Of a DNA stretch of 64,000 bases, positions 34,519-42,894 are shown in pieces. This stretch comes from Corynebacterium maris DSM 45190 (lineage in GTDB: Bacteria > Actinomycetota > Actinomycetes > Mycobacteriales > Mycobacteriaceae). The stretch is taken from positions 1,612,001 to 1,676,000 of the forward strand of contig NC_021915.1 of assembly GCF_000442645.1 (NCBI RefSeq). Reading direction: 5' to 3'. Position 1 is the first letter of the stretch. Each line of letters starts with the position of its first letter. Position numbers and translations under genes: made by a program. The notes under the pieces are model-generated. The model ran no database searches. It saw only the letters and a program-made list of their open reading frames with translations, and was not told the origin of the DNA.

Positions 34519-37059
34519 GTGAACCTCGCTGACCTGCTGCCAGATTTAACCGAAGTCCCGGAGTCGCTTTTTGAGGAGGCGATCTGGGGCTCCTTCGTGT
34601 CGTGGACGACGCAGCGCGGCATCGAACTCTACCCCGCCCAGGAGGAGGCCTCCCTGGGGGTGTTGACCGGCGACAACGTCATCCTGGCCACGCCCACGGG
34701 ATCGGGTAAGTCGATGGTGGCCAACGCCGCGCACTTCATCGCCATGGCCCGCGGCCAGCGCAGCTTCTACACCGCCCCGATCAAGGCGTTGGTCAGCGAG
34801 AAGTTCTTCGCGCTGTGCGAGATCTTCGGTCCTGAAAACGTCGGGATGATGACCGGCGACGCCACCGTCAACGGCAAGGCGCCCATCATCGCGGCCACCG
34901 CGGAGATCGTCGCCAACATCGCGCTGCGCGACGGCAGCAAGGCGGAGATCGACCAGGTCGTGATGGACGAGTTCCACTACTACTCCGACCCGGAGCGCGG
35001 TTCCGCGTGGCAGATCCCGCTGCTGGAGCTGCCGCAGGCGCAATTCCTGCTCATGTCCGCCACCCTCGGCGACACCTCGTCGCTGGAAAAAGACCTGACC
35101 GAGCGCACGGGCCGGGAGACCACCCTGGTCACCGGCACCACGCGGCCGGTGCCGCTGGACTTCCACTACGTCTTCTCCCCCGTCCACGAGACGATCGAGG
35201 AACTGCTGGACAACGGCAAGGCCCCGATTTACGTGGTGCATTTCTCCCAGCGCGAAGCCACGGAACGTGCTCAGGCGCTGACGAGCATGACGATCATCGA
35301 CAAGGACACCAAAGACAAGATCGTCGCGGAGATCGGCGCCTTCAAGTTCACCACCACCTACGGCAAGGAGTTGTCGAAGCTGCTGCGCCGCGGCATCGGC
35401 GTGCACCACGCGGGCATGCTGCCGAAGTACCGCCGCCTGGTGGAGAAGCTCTCCCAGACGGGCCTGTTGAAGGTCATCTGCGGCACGGACACCCTCGGAG
35501 TGGGCATCAACGTGCCGATCCGCACAGTGCTGATGACCGGCCTGGCGAAGTTCGACGGCACCCGCCAGCGGATCCTGAAGTCGCGGGAGTTCCACCAGAT
35601 CGCCGGTCGTGCCGGTCGCGCGGGCTACGACACCGAGGGCACCGTCGTGGTCGAGGCCCCCGAGCACGAGATCGAGAACGTGAAGCTGCGACGCAAGGCG
35701 GGCGATGACCCGAAGAAGCTGAAGAAGATCCGCAAGAAGTCCGCCCGTGACGGGGAGGTCTCGTGGTCGGAGAAGACTTTCGAGCGCCTGACCGTCGCCG
35801 AGCCGGAGCAGATGACCAGCCAGTTCCGGGTGTCGAACTCGATGTTGCTCAACGTGCTGGCCCGTCACGGCGACGGCTACGAGCACATGAAGCACCTGCT
35901 GCGCACCAACCACGATCCGCGATCGAAGCAGAACAAGGACATCCTCACCGCACTCGAGCTGTTCCGTGGCCTGCTCAACGCGGGCCTGGTGGTCCGCCGC
36001 GAGGAGGGCACGGACCTCTACGGGCGCACGTACCACCTGACGCAGGAGCTGCCGCGCGACTTCGCGCTCAACCAGCCGCTGGGCCCCTTGGCCCTGGCGG
36101 CGCTGACGCTGCTGGACCCGGAGTCGGAGACGTTCACCCTGGACGTCATCTCGGTGTTCGAGGCGATCCTGGATGACCCGCGCCCGATTCTGCGGGCGCA
36201 GGAGTCGCAGGCCCGCGGCGAGGAGATCGGCCGCCTCAAGGCGGAGGGCGTGGACTACACCGAGCGTATGGCGCTGATCGAGGACGTGACCTACCCGAAG
36301 CCGCTGGAGGAGATGCTCGAGGACGCCTACGAGACCTTCGCCAAGGGCAACCCGTGGGTCAAGGAGTTCGACATCTCGCCGAAGTCGGTCGTGCGCGACA
36401 TGATCGAGCACGCGATGACGTTCTCCGATCTGGTGGCCACCTATTCGCTGGCGCGGTCAGAGGGCGTGGTCCTGCGGTATCTCACGGACGCGTGGCGCAC
36501 GCTGAAGCACTCGGTGCCCACCGAGTACGTCACCGAGCAGCTCGAGGACGTCGTGGAGTGGCTGGGCGAGCTGATCCGGCAGGTGGACTCCTCGCTCATC
36601 GACGAGTGGGCGCAGATGTCGGACGAGGACACCCCCATTTCCAAGGAGGACCTGGAGCGCGAGCTGGCCTTCGGCGTCGAGGACCCGACGGCGGTGACGG
36701 CGAACCGCCGCGCCTTCACCGTCATGGTGCGCAACCACTTCTACCGCTTGGTGGAGCTGTTCGCCTTCGAACGCGAAGAGCAGCTGGACGCGATGACCGA
36801 GTACCTGGAGGACGCCCCCGACTGGCCGTCGTTGCTCGACGATTACTTCGACGAATACGACGATCTGGACACCGGCCAGGCCAGCCGCGGTAAGGAATAT
36901 TTCCTGCTGCAGGATAAGGGGCGGCAGTGGCAGGTGCGCCAGATCCTCAAGGACCCGGAGGGCGACAACTCCTTCTCGTTCGTGGGCACAGTCGACTTGG
37001 ACGCCTCCGACGAGGCCGGCGAGGTGCGCCTGTCGGAGCTGCGGGTGACGCAGAACTAG
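34519..37059 (+). CDS. DEAD/DEAH-box helicase with DUF3516 domain
   Basis: Superfamily II (Ski2-like) helicase. Domain 1 holds Walker A ATPTGSGKS (~residues 57-66), motif Ia TAPIKALVSEKF, DEFHYYSD (DEFH, Walker B), and LMSATLGDT. Domain 2 has VHHAGMLPKYR, CGTDTLGVGINVP and HQIAGRAGRAGYD (motif VI). The C-terminal ~430 residues form DUF3516, found only fused to this helicase. 846 residues. GTG 34519 follows TACGGT by 7 bases with no Shine-Dalgarno, so a leaderless start is preferred over GTG 34510. RNA turnover is a plausible role from the Ski2 similarity. Confidence 0.9.
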   Translation: MNLADLLPDLTEVPESLFEEAIWGSFVSWTTQRGIELYPAQEEASLGVLTGDNVILATPTGSGKSMVANAAHFIAMARGQRSFYTAPIKALVSEKFFALCEIFGPENVGMMTGDATVNGKAPIIAATAEIVANIALRDGSKAEIDQVVMDEFHYYSDPERGSAWQIPLLELPQAQFLLMSATLGDTSSLEKDLTERTGRETTLVTGTTRPVPLDFHYVFSPVHETIEELLDNGKAPIYVVHFSQREATERAQALTSMTIIDKDTKDKIVAEIGAFKFTTTYGKELSKLLRRGIGVHHAGMLPKYRRLVEKLSQTGLLKVICGTDTLGVGINVPIRTVLMTGLAKFDGTRQRILKSREFHQIAGRAGRAGYDTEGTVVVEAPEHEIENVKLRRKAGDDPKKLKKIRKKSARDGEVSWSEKTFERLTVAEPEQMTSQFRVSNSMLLNVLARHGDGYEHMKHLLRTNHDPRSKQNKDILTALELFRGLLNAGLVVRREEGTDLYGRTYHLTQELPRDFALNQPLGPLALAALTLLDPESETFTLDVISVFEAILDDPRPILRAQESQARGEEIGRLKAEGVDYTERMALIEDVTYPKPLEEMLEDAYETFAKGNPWVKEFDISPKSVVRDMIEHAMTFSDLVATYSLARSEGVVLRYLTDAWRTLKHSVPTEYVTEQLEDVVEWLGELIRQVDSSLIDEWAQMSDEDTPISKEDLERELAFGVEDPTAVTANRRAFTVMVRNHFYRLVELFAFEREEQLDAMTEYLEDAPDWPSLLDDYFDEYDDLDTGQASRGKEYFLLQDKGRQWQVRQILKDPEGDNSFSFVGTVDLDASDEAGEVRLSELRVTQN

Positions 37060-37090
37060 GCTCCCGGCCCTCTCCTGCTCGTTCTTCACC

Positions 37091-37122
37091 GCCCCGTCAA
37101 CGCAACGGTGTGCGCTGACGGG
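37091..37122 (+). terminator. hairpin after the DUF3516 helicase gene
   Basis: CCCCGTCA / TGACGGGG stem with a 16-base loop, followed by TGTCCTGTCT, about 30 bp downstream of the stop and before the dsdA promoter. Confidence 0.6.
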
Positions 37123-37148
37123 GTGTCCTGTCTGGTAGAAATCGCAGC

Positions 37149-38483
37149 ATGACCACTCACGATCCTGTCGATATCGTCGCCGTCACCGAACAGTTCCCGC
37201 TGATCAAGGATCTGCAGAGCTTGAAGGAGCTGTCCTGGTTCAATCCGGCGGCCACCGCGACCCCGGCCGCAGAAGGCCTCGCAGCCGTCGGCCTGGACGA
37301 GGCAGACGTCCGCGACGCCGCCGACCGTCTCCAGCGCTTCGCCCCGTACCTGGCCGAGGTCTTCCCCGACGCCGCGAAGACCTACGGGATCATTGAATCT
37401 CCCCTGGTAGGCCTACCGAACCTGCAGTCCGCCCTGAACCAGCCCGGCCAGCTGTGGGCGAAGCTGGATTCGCACCTGCCGATCTCCGGGTCGATCAAGG
37501 CCCGCGGCGGCATCTACGAGGTGCTCGCCCACGCCGAGAAAATCGCCCTCGACGCCGGCTTGATCACCCTCGACAGCGACTACCGCGCGCTGAACTCCCC
37601 CGCGGCGCGTGAGCTGTTCTCACAGCACAAGATCGCCGTCGGCTCCACCGGCAACCTGGGCCTGTCCATCGGGATCATGAGCGCCACCCTGGGCTTCCAG
37701 GCGTCGGTGCACATGTCCGCCGACGCCCGGCAGTGGAAGAAGGATCGGCTGCGCAGCCATGGCGTCAACGTCGTCGAATACGAATCTGACTACTCCGTCG
37801 CCGTCGCTCAGGGGCGGGCGGAAGCGGACGGCGATCCGATGACCCACTTCGTCGACGACGAAAACTCGGTGACGCTGTTTTTGGGCTACGCCGTCGCCGG
37901 ACTACGTTTCGCGGGCCAACTCATGGCCCACGACATTCGCCCCACCGTCGAGCGGCCCCTGTTCGTCTATCTGCCGTGCGGGGTCGGCGGCGGACCTGGC
38001 GGGGTGGCCTTCGGCCTGAAGGCCGTCCTCGGCGACGCGGTGCGGTGCGTCTTCGTCGAGCCGACCCATTCCCCGGCCATGCTCCTCGGCGTGCACACCG
38101 GTCTGCACGATCAGGTCAGCGTCCAAGGCTTCGGCATCGACAATGTCACCGCCGCCGACGGTCTGGCCGTGGGGCGGCCGTCTAGGTTTGTGGGTAGGCG
38201 GATGGAGAAACTTCTCGACGGCTTCCTCACCGTCGACGACGACAACCTCTACCGCTTGATCAGCCTCCTCGACGAGACGGAGGGCATCCGCATCGAGCCT
38301 TCCGCCGCCGCCGGACTGGTCGGCCCAGCGCGCCTGGCTGAGGACGAGGGGTATCTGGGGTGGTTGGGGCTTGCTCCCGGCGCGCTGGCGGAGTGTGTGC
38401 ATATGGCGTGGGTGACGGGCGGGTCGATGGTGCCGGAGGAGGAGATGGCGGGGTACCTGGCGCAGGGTGTGGCGCTGCGTTAG
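37149..38483 (+). CDS. dsdA: D-serine ammonia-lyase
   Basis: PLP-dependent fold-type II enzyme deaminating D-serine to pyruvate and ammonia. The 444-residue length fits DsdA. The PLP Lys lies in PISGSIKARGGIYEVL, the substrate loop in VGSTGNLGLSIG, and the Gly-rich phosphate clamp in LPCGVGGGPGGVAFG. ATG 37149 has TAGAAA 7 bases upstream and no ribosome site (leaderless). It ends with TAG immediately followed by the stop of the convergent HEAT-repeat gene, with no intergenic base. GC content falls toward its 3' end. Confidence 0.93.
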   Translation: MTTHDPVDIVAVTEQFPLIKDLQSLKELSWFNPAATATPAAEGLAAVGLDEADVRDAADRLQRFAPYLAEVFPDAAKTYGIIESPLVGLPNLQSALNQPGQLWAKLDSHLPISGSIKARGGIYEVLAHAEKIALDAGLITLDSDYRALNSPAARELFSQHKIAVGSTGNLGLSIGIMSATLGFQASVHMSADARQWKKDRLRSHGVNVVEYESDYSVAVAQGRAEADGDPMTHFVDDENSVTLFLGYAVAGLRFAGQLMAHDIRPTVERPLFVYLPCGVGGGPGGVAFGLKAVLGDAVRCVFVEPTHSPAMLLGVHTGLHDQVSVQGFGIDNVTAADGLAVGRPSRFVGRRMEKLLDGFLTVDDDNLYRLISLLDETEGIRIEPSAAAGLVGPARLAEDEGYLGWLGLAPGALAECVHMAWVTGGSMVPEEEMAGYLAQGVALR

Positions 38484-39113
38484 CTATTCGGGGAGTTCGC
38501 TGGTGTTGTGGTGGCGCCGTGCCTGTTCCATGGCGTGGGTGAAGCCGAGGCCCGGGTCATCAAGCAGGGCGAGGGTGACCTGGGCGTGCGTCTGTGCCTC
38601 TTCGTTCAGGTGGGCGCGTTCGAGCAGTGGGCGTGCGCTCTCCCCCAGTTCCGTTAAGGCGCGGCTGAGGCTGCGTCGGGTTTCTTCATCGCGGGCGCCG
38701 AGTTCTATGACGAGTTCTTCTGCCAGGGCCTGTTCTTTCCCTTCCGGGACGAGGCCGGTGGCTGCACGCCAGGCGGTGCGGGCGACGTCGTTATCCGCAT
38801 CGTGCAGGAGGTCTGTGCTTATCGACGCATAGGCCGCGTGGTCCCCGATCTTCGACAGGGTGTGCAGCGTCTGGCTGCGTGCTTGAGGGTTGTCGGAACA
38901 CAACTGTGGCAGCAGCGCCGTGAGCGTATCTTCCTTGTGGTGACGGATGAGTGCCCAGGTGAGCATGTCGCGGACGAAGAAGTCGGGCTCTGTTCCGAGC
39001 TTGTCGACGAGCGGGCCGATATGGGCGCTGTCAGGTGCGGTGCCGGCTACCATGGCGGCGCGCAGCCGGATGGAGGCGTTGGGCGCGGACAGCGCACGGA
39101 TGAGAGTAGTCAT
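38484..39113 (-). CDS. HEAT-repeat protein
   Basis: A 209-residue all-helical protein built of HEAT/PBS-lyase-like repeats, each with a helix ending in D/N and a following short helix (for example LSAPNASIRLRAAMVAGTAP, LCSDNPQARSQTLHTLSKIG, LLHDADNDVARTAWRAATGL). Such solenoids bind proteins or nucleic acids; no catalytic motif is seen. ATG 39113 has AAAGAG upstream. Its 3' end abuts dsdA tail to tail. The first third resembles HEAT proteins of other Actinobacteria in style only; no specific partner is evident. Confidence 0.72.
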   Translation of the reverse strand: MTTLIRALSAPNASIRLRAAMVAGTAPDSAHIGPLVDKLGTEPDFFVRDMLTWALIRHHKEDTLTALLPQLCSDNPQARSQTLHTLSKIGDHAAYASISTDLLHDADNDVARTAWRAATGLVPEGKEQALAEELVIELGARDEETRRSLSRALTELGESARPLLERAHLNEEAQTHAQVTLALLDDPGLGFTHAMEQARRHHNTSELPE

Positions 39114-39254
39114 GCGGGTTTCTCTTTCTGAACCTCTTATTCAACACCGAATGTCACGGGTAACGTTTCATTCTCGTATTCCTGCGTGGGCCGCTTTTCC
39201 TATATCAGCGTTGCGCGATCTAAGACGATCGTCCCCGCACTGAGGAAGGCTTTT

Positions 39255-39287
39255 ATGGAGCTGATCTCTACCCCCAGCAGCGACTAA
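39255..39287 (+). other. very short frame with strong ribosome site (10 aa)
   Basis: ATG 39255 preceded 5 bases upstream by GAGGAAGG encodes MELISTPSSD and then TAA. The 220-bp gap holds nothing else recognisable. No downstream gene on this strand would use it as a leader peptide. It may be chance. Confidence 0.15.
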
Positions 39288-39333
39288 GCAGAACGTCGTA
39301 ATGAAAACTCAGTGCGCCGCGACGATGTCCCCT

Positions 39334-39676
39334 TTATACGGCCTTGGCAGCTTTGCTGGCTTGGCTAGCACCCCGGAACAAAAACACCAGCAGCCAAGCA
39401 ATTCCGACCATCGCAAACGATGGCGACCGCATCAAAAGAAACGAAAAGGGAAATCACACCCGTCACGATGGTGCCTGCGGCACTGACGAACAAGGTCGCG
39501 GAGGCAGCTTTGTGCCCAGCCCTCCACTTCTCTTCTGAGGCCATGAGCTCAGGGGTTCTGATGCCTATCCATGAGTTAGGTTGAAGCGAGCCGTTTCGTG
39601 CTGCGTAGGCCATCCATGCGATAAAGACGCCTGCCAAGATCAAAGTGCCGCCCGAAATGAGATGGTACGGGTCCAT
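39334..39676 (-). pseudogene. SdpI/YhfL-family membrane protein, frameshifted
   Basis: SdpI-like proteins are small integral membrane proteins; SdpI of Bacillus gives immunity to a toxin. The intact frame gives ILAGVFIAWMAYAARNGSL, then the family signature NSWIGIRTPELMASEEKWRAGHKAAS and a second helix, but ends abruptly as CDGRNCLAAGVFVPGC at 39365. Removing one base from the AAA at 39415-39417 (TTT on the coding strand) restores DAVAIVAMVGIAWLLVFLF and a normal end SKAAKAV at 39334. This is a one-base insertion that disrupts the last third, or a sequencing error in a homopolymer. ATG 39676 begins the frame. Confidence 0.8.
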
Positions 39677-40005
39677 GCATCGCTCCTTCTTAAGGATCAG
39701 TTTTGCTCCATAATGCCCCCACGGTGAGGTGTTTCAGTGAGAGGAACGCCGCTATAACGATGGAAGGGTGGATACGGGTATTAATCAGGTGTCCCGTCTT
39801 CATAACTACGGCCGGTGAACCGCCCCGCCCAGCGTGAATTCTACCTACCGTCCACTTCCTTCTAGAAATGTCACTTGGATTCCTTCTGCGAGACTTCGCA
39901 ATGTAGCTTCCTCGCTGAACAGGGCACACAGTCTTTCCGCGATCACCCGGGTGGACGCAGCACTGCAGCGATCAGATGTTGGGTGGATAACCCAGAAAAC
40001 CGGGG
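39677..40005. other. 329-bp gap with decayed coding sequence
   Basis: No intact gene. The half nearest 40005 contains the possible LysR remnant listed separately; the half nearest 39677 shows only a promoter-sized AT-richer stretch before the SdpI gene. Confidence 0.5.
39845..40005 (-). pseudogene. possible 3' remnant of a LysR-type regulator
   Basis: The minus-strand frame ending at 39845 reads PVFWVIHPTSDRCSAASTRV followed by IAERLCALF. This resembles the last 40-50 residues of LysR effector domains (pattern: aromatic-V-P-ts-r-S-a-R-v-f-i-d-L). No N-terminal HTH or body is present; upstream sequence belongs to another gene whose stop is at 40006. The similarity is weak and judged by eye. 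Confidence 0.3.
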
Positions 40006-40857
40006 TTAGTCTTGCCAACCGGCGTAGTAGGCGACGGCGACGCCCACGGGTTGCGGGGCGGGAAAGTCTTCGCCTTGGCCCATCTCCCCCATGAGCACGG
40101 CCCACTTGTCATCGCTGTCGTCGACGACGGGTTCTCCCGGCAGGGCGAGGATGACTTCGTCGCTGCCGCCGCCGCAGCTGTAGGCGCCCACGTAGTCGTC
40201 GGCGCGCCAGCCCCAGGCACCGCCTTGGCGGGCGGTGCACTGGCGGGCGTCGTCAAGTTCTAGTCCCCAGGGCATGGGGTCGTCGATGACGGGGGTGTGG
40301 GTGATCTCGCCGGCGAAGTAATAGGCGCGGAACTCCGGGGTGAAAGGGTTGAACGGGCAGTAAAAGACGCCGCTGTCGGGGTTGTGGAAGCAGGCGTTGG
40401 CAGACATTGCACTGGGGCCGCAGCGGTAGATGCCGTCGTCGAGCGCCACCGGTGAGGGGTAGCAGTCGCCCTGCATCATCTCGGTGGTGTTGGTGACGGT
40501 CCAGCCGTCGCGGGGCAGCCAGTCGTCGGTGACCGGGGAGATGCGGCGGACCTCGGTGGCGTCGTCTCGCGTTTCCCCCTGGGTTGTGGAGGTGGTCGCG
40601 GCGGGCGGGGTGCTCTCCCCTGGTTCGGTGGGGTCGGCGGCGGTGGTGTCGGTGACGACGACGGTCTCTTCGGCGACGTGTGTCTCGGTGAGGTCGTCCG
40701 CCTGGGTGACGTCTGAGTTGCCCGAGGTCTGCAAGGCGATGATGGCGATGACGAGCCCGACGATCAAGACCGCCAGCACGGCGGCGATCGACCACAGCAG
40801 GCCGGTGCGATTGCGTGCTGACGCGGGCGGGGAGGTTCTCGACTGGTCCGGGCTCAT
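40006..40857 (-). CDS. membrane-anchored Cys-rich extracellular protein
   Basis: I do not recognise the family. The 283-residue product has a short cytoplasmic N-terminus (MSPDQSRTSPPASARNRTG), one transmembrane helix (LLWSIAAVLAVLIVGLVIAIIAL, ~20-42), a Thr/Glu/Pro-rich linker (~50-110), then a compact domain of ~170 residues. That domain has about eight Cys (for example DCYPSP, YRCGPS, NACFHN, FYCPFN, RQCTAR, YSCGGG) and many aromatics, consistent with disulfide bonds outside the membrane. ATG 40857 has TAATCT 7 bases upstream (leaderless); the frame to 40950 is unlikely. Confidence 0.75.
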   Translation of the reverse strand: MSPDQSRTSPPASARNRTGLLWSIAAVLAVLIVGLVIAIIALQTSGNSDVTQADDLTETHVAEETVVVTDTTAADPTEPGESTPPAATTSTTQGETRDDATEVRRISPVTDDWLPRDGWTVTNTTEMMQGDCYPSPVALDDGIYRCGPSAMSANACFHNPDSGVFYCPFNPFTPEFRAYYFAGEITHTPVIDDPMPWGLELDDARQCTARQGGAWGWRADDYVGAYSCGGGSDEVILALPGEPVVDDSDDKWAVLMGEMGQGEDFPAPQPVGVAVAYYAGWQD

Positions 40858-41022
40858 GGTGTCAAGATTAGCCGTGCGCAGGGCCCATAGCCTGAACTTT
40901 CGACGATCTTCGGTGACTACGGGGGTTGGTACGTTCTTTAGTTCGACCATTCGAACAAGCGTGTCAGGGATACGCGCTACAGTCAGTCCGGAGAACTTTC
41001 ACCGAGCGAAGGGACGATAGGC

Positions 41023-41826
41023 ATGGTAATGGGGCCCACCCACGCAATGAGCGGGGCCGCCGTCGGCTTAGTGGTGGCACAGGCATTGCCCGCCGAGTGG
41101 GGCGGAGTCACCACCATCCCGGACGCGTTGATGTACGCCGGCATCGCCGCGGGCGCCGCCCTCCTACCGGATCTGGATTCCCCGCAGGCGACGGTCTCGC
41201 GGTCCTTCGGCCCGTTGTCGAAGGGCCTGTCGCACATGGTGGAAAATTCATGCCAGACCTTCGTCAACCTCACCCGAGGATCGAAGGACTCGTATTGCCG
41301 CAACGGGCATCGCACCGCGACCCACACCCTCTGGTTCGCGCTGCTGACCGGCGCCGCGGCCGCGTTTTTGATGTCCTCGTCCTTCGAGAGGGGCGCGGCC
41401 GTGGGACTGCTGTTCTTCTTCCTGGGCCTGGCGATACGCGGACTGTTGCCCGAATGGTCGAAAAAAGCGGACTGGCTGGTGGTCACCGGCGTGTCCGCAC
41501 TGGTGGCGTGGGCGGCCTGGGAGTGGGCCCCGAACTCCGGCTCCGGCCTCGTCATGGGCTCAGCCGTGACGGTCGGCGTGCTCACCCACCTGGCGGGAGA
41601 CTTCATCACCAAACGCGGCATCCCGCTGCTCGCCCCACTGCCGCTGGGTCGACAGCGGTGGCGCAACCTGGGTGTACCCAGGCCGCTGCGGATCGCGGCC
41701 GCCGGCCCGATGGACAAGGTGCTGCTCTCTGCGTTCACGATCGTGACCCTGGTGCAGCTCTACGTCGTGGTCACCGGCACGACCATCGCACTGGACAGCC
41801 CCGTGCTGGCTAGCTTCGCCCCCTGA
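41023..41826 (+). CDS. YdjM-like membrane metal-dependent hydrolase
   Basis: Integral membrane protein of the LexA-binding/YdjM putative hydrolase family. The 267-residue product has the conserved His/Asp motifs GPTHAMSGAAVGL near the N-terminus, ALLPDLDSPQATVSR (~48-58), GHRTATHTLWFALL (~100-113) and THLAGDFITKRGIPLLAP (~188-205), separated by about seven hydrophobic helices. The His/Asp set could hold a metal. ATG 41023 has AGGGA 8 bases upstream. It is divergent from the Cys-rich membrane protein and is followed by a terminator. Confidence 0.87.
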   Translation: MVMGPTHAMSGAAVGLVVAQALPAEWGGVTTIPDALMYAGIAAGAALLPDLDSPQATVSRSFGPLSKGLSHMVENSCQTFVNLTRGSKDSYCRNGHRTATHTLWFALLTGAAAAFLMSSSFERGAAVGLLFFFLGLAIRGLLPEWSKKADWLVVTGVSALVAWAAWEWAPNSGSGLVMGSAVTVGVLTHLAGDFITKRGIPLLAPLPLGRQRWRNLGVPRPLRIAAAGPMDKVLLSAFTIVTLVQLYVVVTGTTIALDSPVLASFAP

Positions 41827-41851
41827 GCTCCCACCGCTTCCCCATGACAAG

Positions 41852-41882
41852 AGCCGCGCCCATCTGCAGGGTGCGGCTTTGT
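41852..41882 (+). terminator. terminator between convergent genes
   Basis: AGCCGC / GCGGCT stem with an inner CCC/GGG, followed by TTTGTCGCTTT on the plus strand. On the minus strand it also follows the sulfurtransferase stop at 41921. Confidence 0.7.
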
Positions 41883-41920
41883 CGCTTTCCGGCCCCCGCC
41901 GCCGAGGTCCGGGGCCATGC

Positions 41921-42799
41921 TTAGTCGACGGCCTCCAGCGGCAGCGAGTGATCCGCCGCCCACTCGGTCATCGAGCCGTCATAAACGGCGACGTCGTCCC
42001 GGCCCAAGCGTGCCAACTGGAAGGCCTCCAGGGTGGCGGCGATGCCTCCGCCACAGTATGTGATCGGCGTTTTTCCCTCGTCCAGAGCGCCCACCGCCTC
42101 GTACTGCCCGCGCACCTGCTCCGGCGGGGCAGCTTTGCCCTCATCGGTGAGCAGATCGTGGAACGGAACGTTGACAGAGGACGGGATATGCCCGGCGCGC
42201 TCATACGTCTTGCGCTCACCGGTGTAGGTGGGCAGGTCAAGGGAATTGATCAGCAGGACGTCGTCGTTGACGATGGAGTCTTTGACCAGGTCAACGTCTG
42301 CGAGGAGTGCGTCGCGGCGGTGCGGGGTGAAGGTGGCCGGTTCGTTGGCCTCGACGTCGGCGGCCAGCGGAAGGCCGGCGGCTTTCCAGGCGGGCAGCCC
42401 GCCGTCGAGGATGGAGATGCGGTCGTGTCCTTCCAGCCGCAGATTCCACCACAGGCGGGTGGCCCACATCATCTGGCCTTGGTCGTAAATGAGCACATGG
42501 GAGTCATTGGTGACGCCGAGGGCACCGATGCGTTCGGCGAAGGTCGCGGAGTCGAGCACGGTGAAGGCGTGTTCGGAGTCCTGATCAGCCAGGTCCAAGT
42601 GCAGGTCGGCGTGGACGGCGCCAGGGATGTGCTCGGCTTCGTAGGCGGTGCGACCGGAGTTGACGGTGTAATAACCGTCACCTTCCGGCTGATCCAGGAA
42701 GGTGGTGGCGTCCAGGACAACGACGTCGTCGTGGCCGAGGTGGTCGCGGAAGGTGGCGGCGTCGAGGAGCAGCGGATGTTCGAATTGTGCGTCGGTCAT
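41921..42799 (-). CDS. sseA: thiosulfate/3-mercaptopyruvate sulfurtransferase
   Basis: Two-domain rhodanese-fold enzyme transferring sulfane sulfur. The N-terminal inactive rhodanese domain (~10-140, GAVHADLHLDLAD; LIYDQGQMMWATRLWWNLR) is followed by the catalytic domain with GHIPSSVNVPFHDLL and the active-site loop TYCGGGIAATLEAF, where Cys is the nucleophile. 292 residues. ATG 42799 has TACGGT 7 bases upstream and no ribosome site (leaderless). It lies 95 bp downstream of the DUF5808/PadR genes on the same strand. Confidence 0.92.
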   Translation of the reverse strand: MTDAQFEHPLLLDAATFRDHLGHDDVVVLDATTFLDQPEGDGYYTVNSGRTAYEAEHIPGAVHADLHLDLADQDSEHAFTVLDSATFAERIGALGVTNDSHVLIYDQGQMMWATRLWWNLRLEGHDRISILDGGLPAWKAAGLPLAADVEANEPATFTPHRRDALLADVDLVKDSIVNDDVLLINSLDLPTYTGERKTYERAGHIPSSVNVPFHDLLTDEGKAAPPEQVRGQYEAVGALDEGKTPITYCGGGIAATLEAFQLARLGRDDVAVYDGSMTEWAADHSLPLEAVD

Positions 42800-42894
42800 G
42801 TTTCCCACCGTAGGAACGACGCCTGTGAGAAGCCGGGTTTAGATTCGGGCCTACTGGCAGACGTCGTGTCATGCGGCGCTGACAATCATCGACG

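Noticed and set aside
34546..36411. A 621-codon antisense frame over the DUF3516 helicase
   Set aside because: Same GC-driven shadow, rich in Leu/Arg/Gln/His, with no motif.
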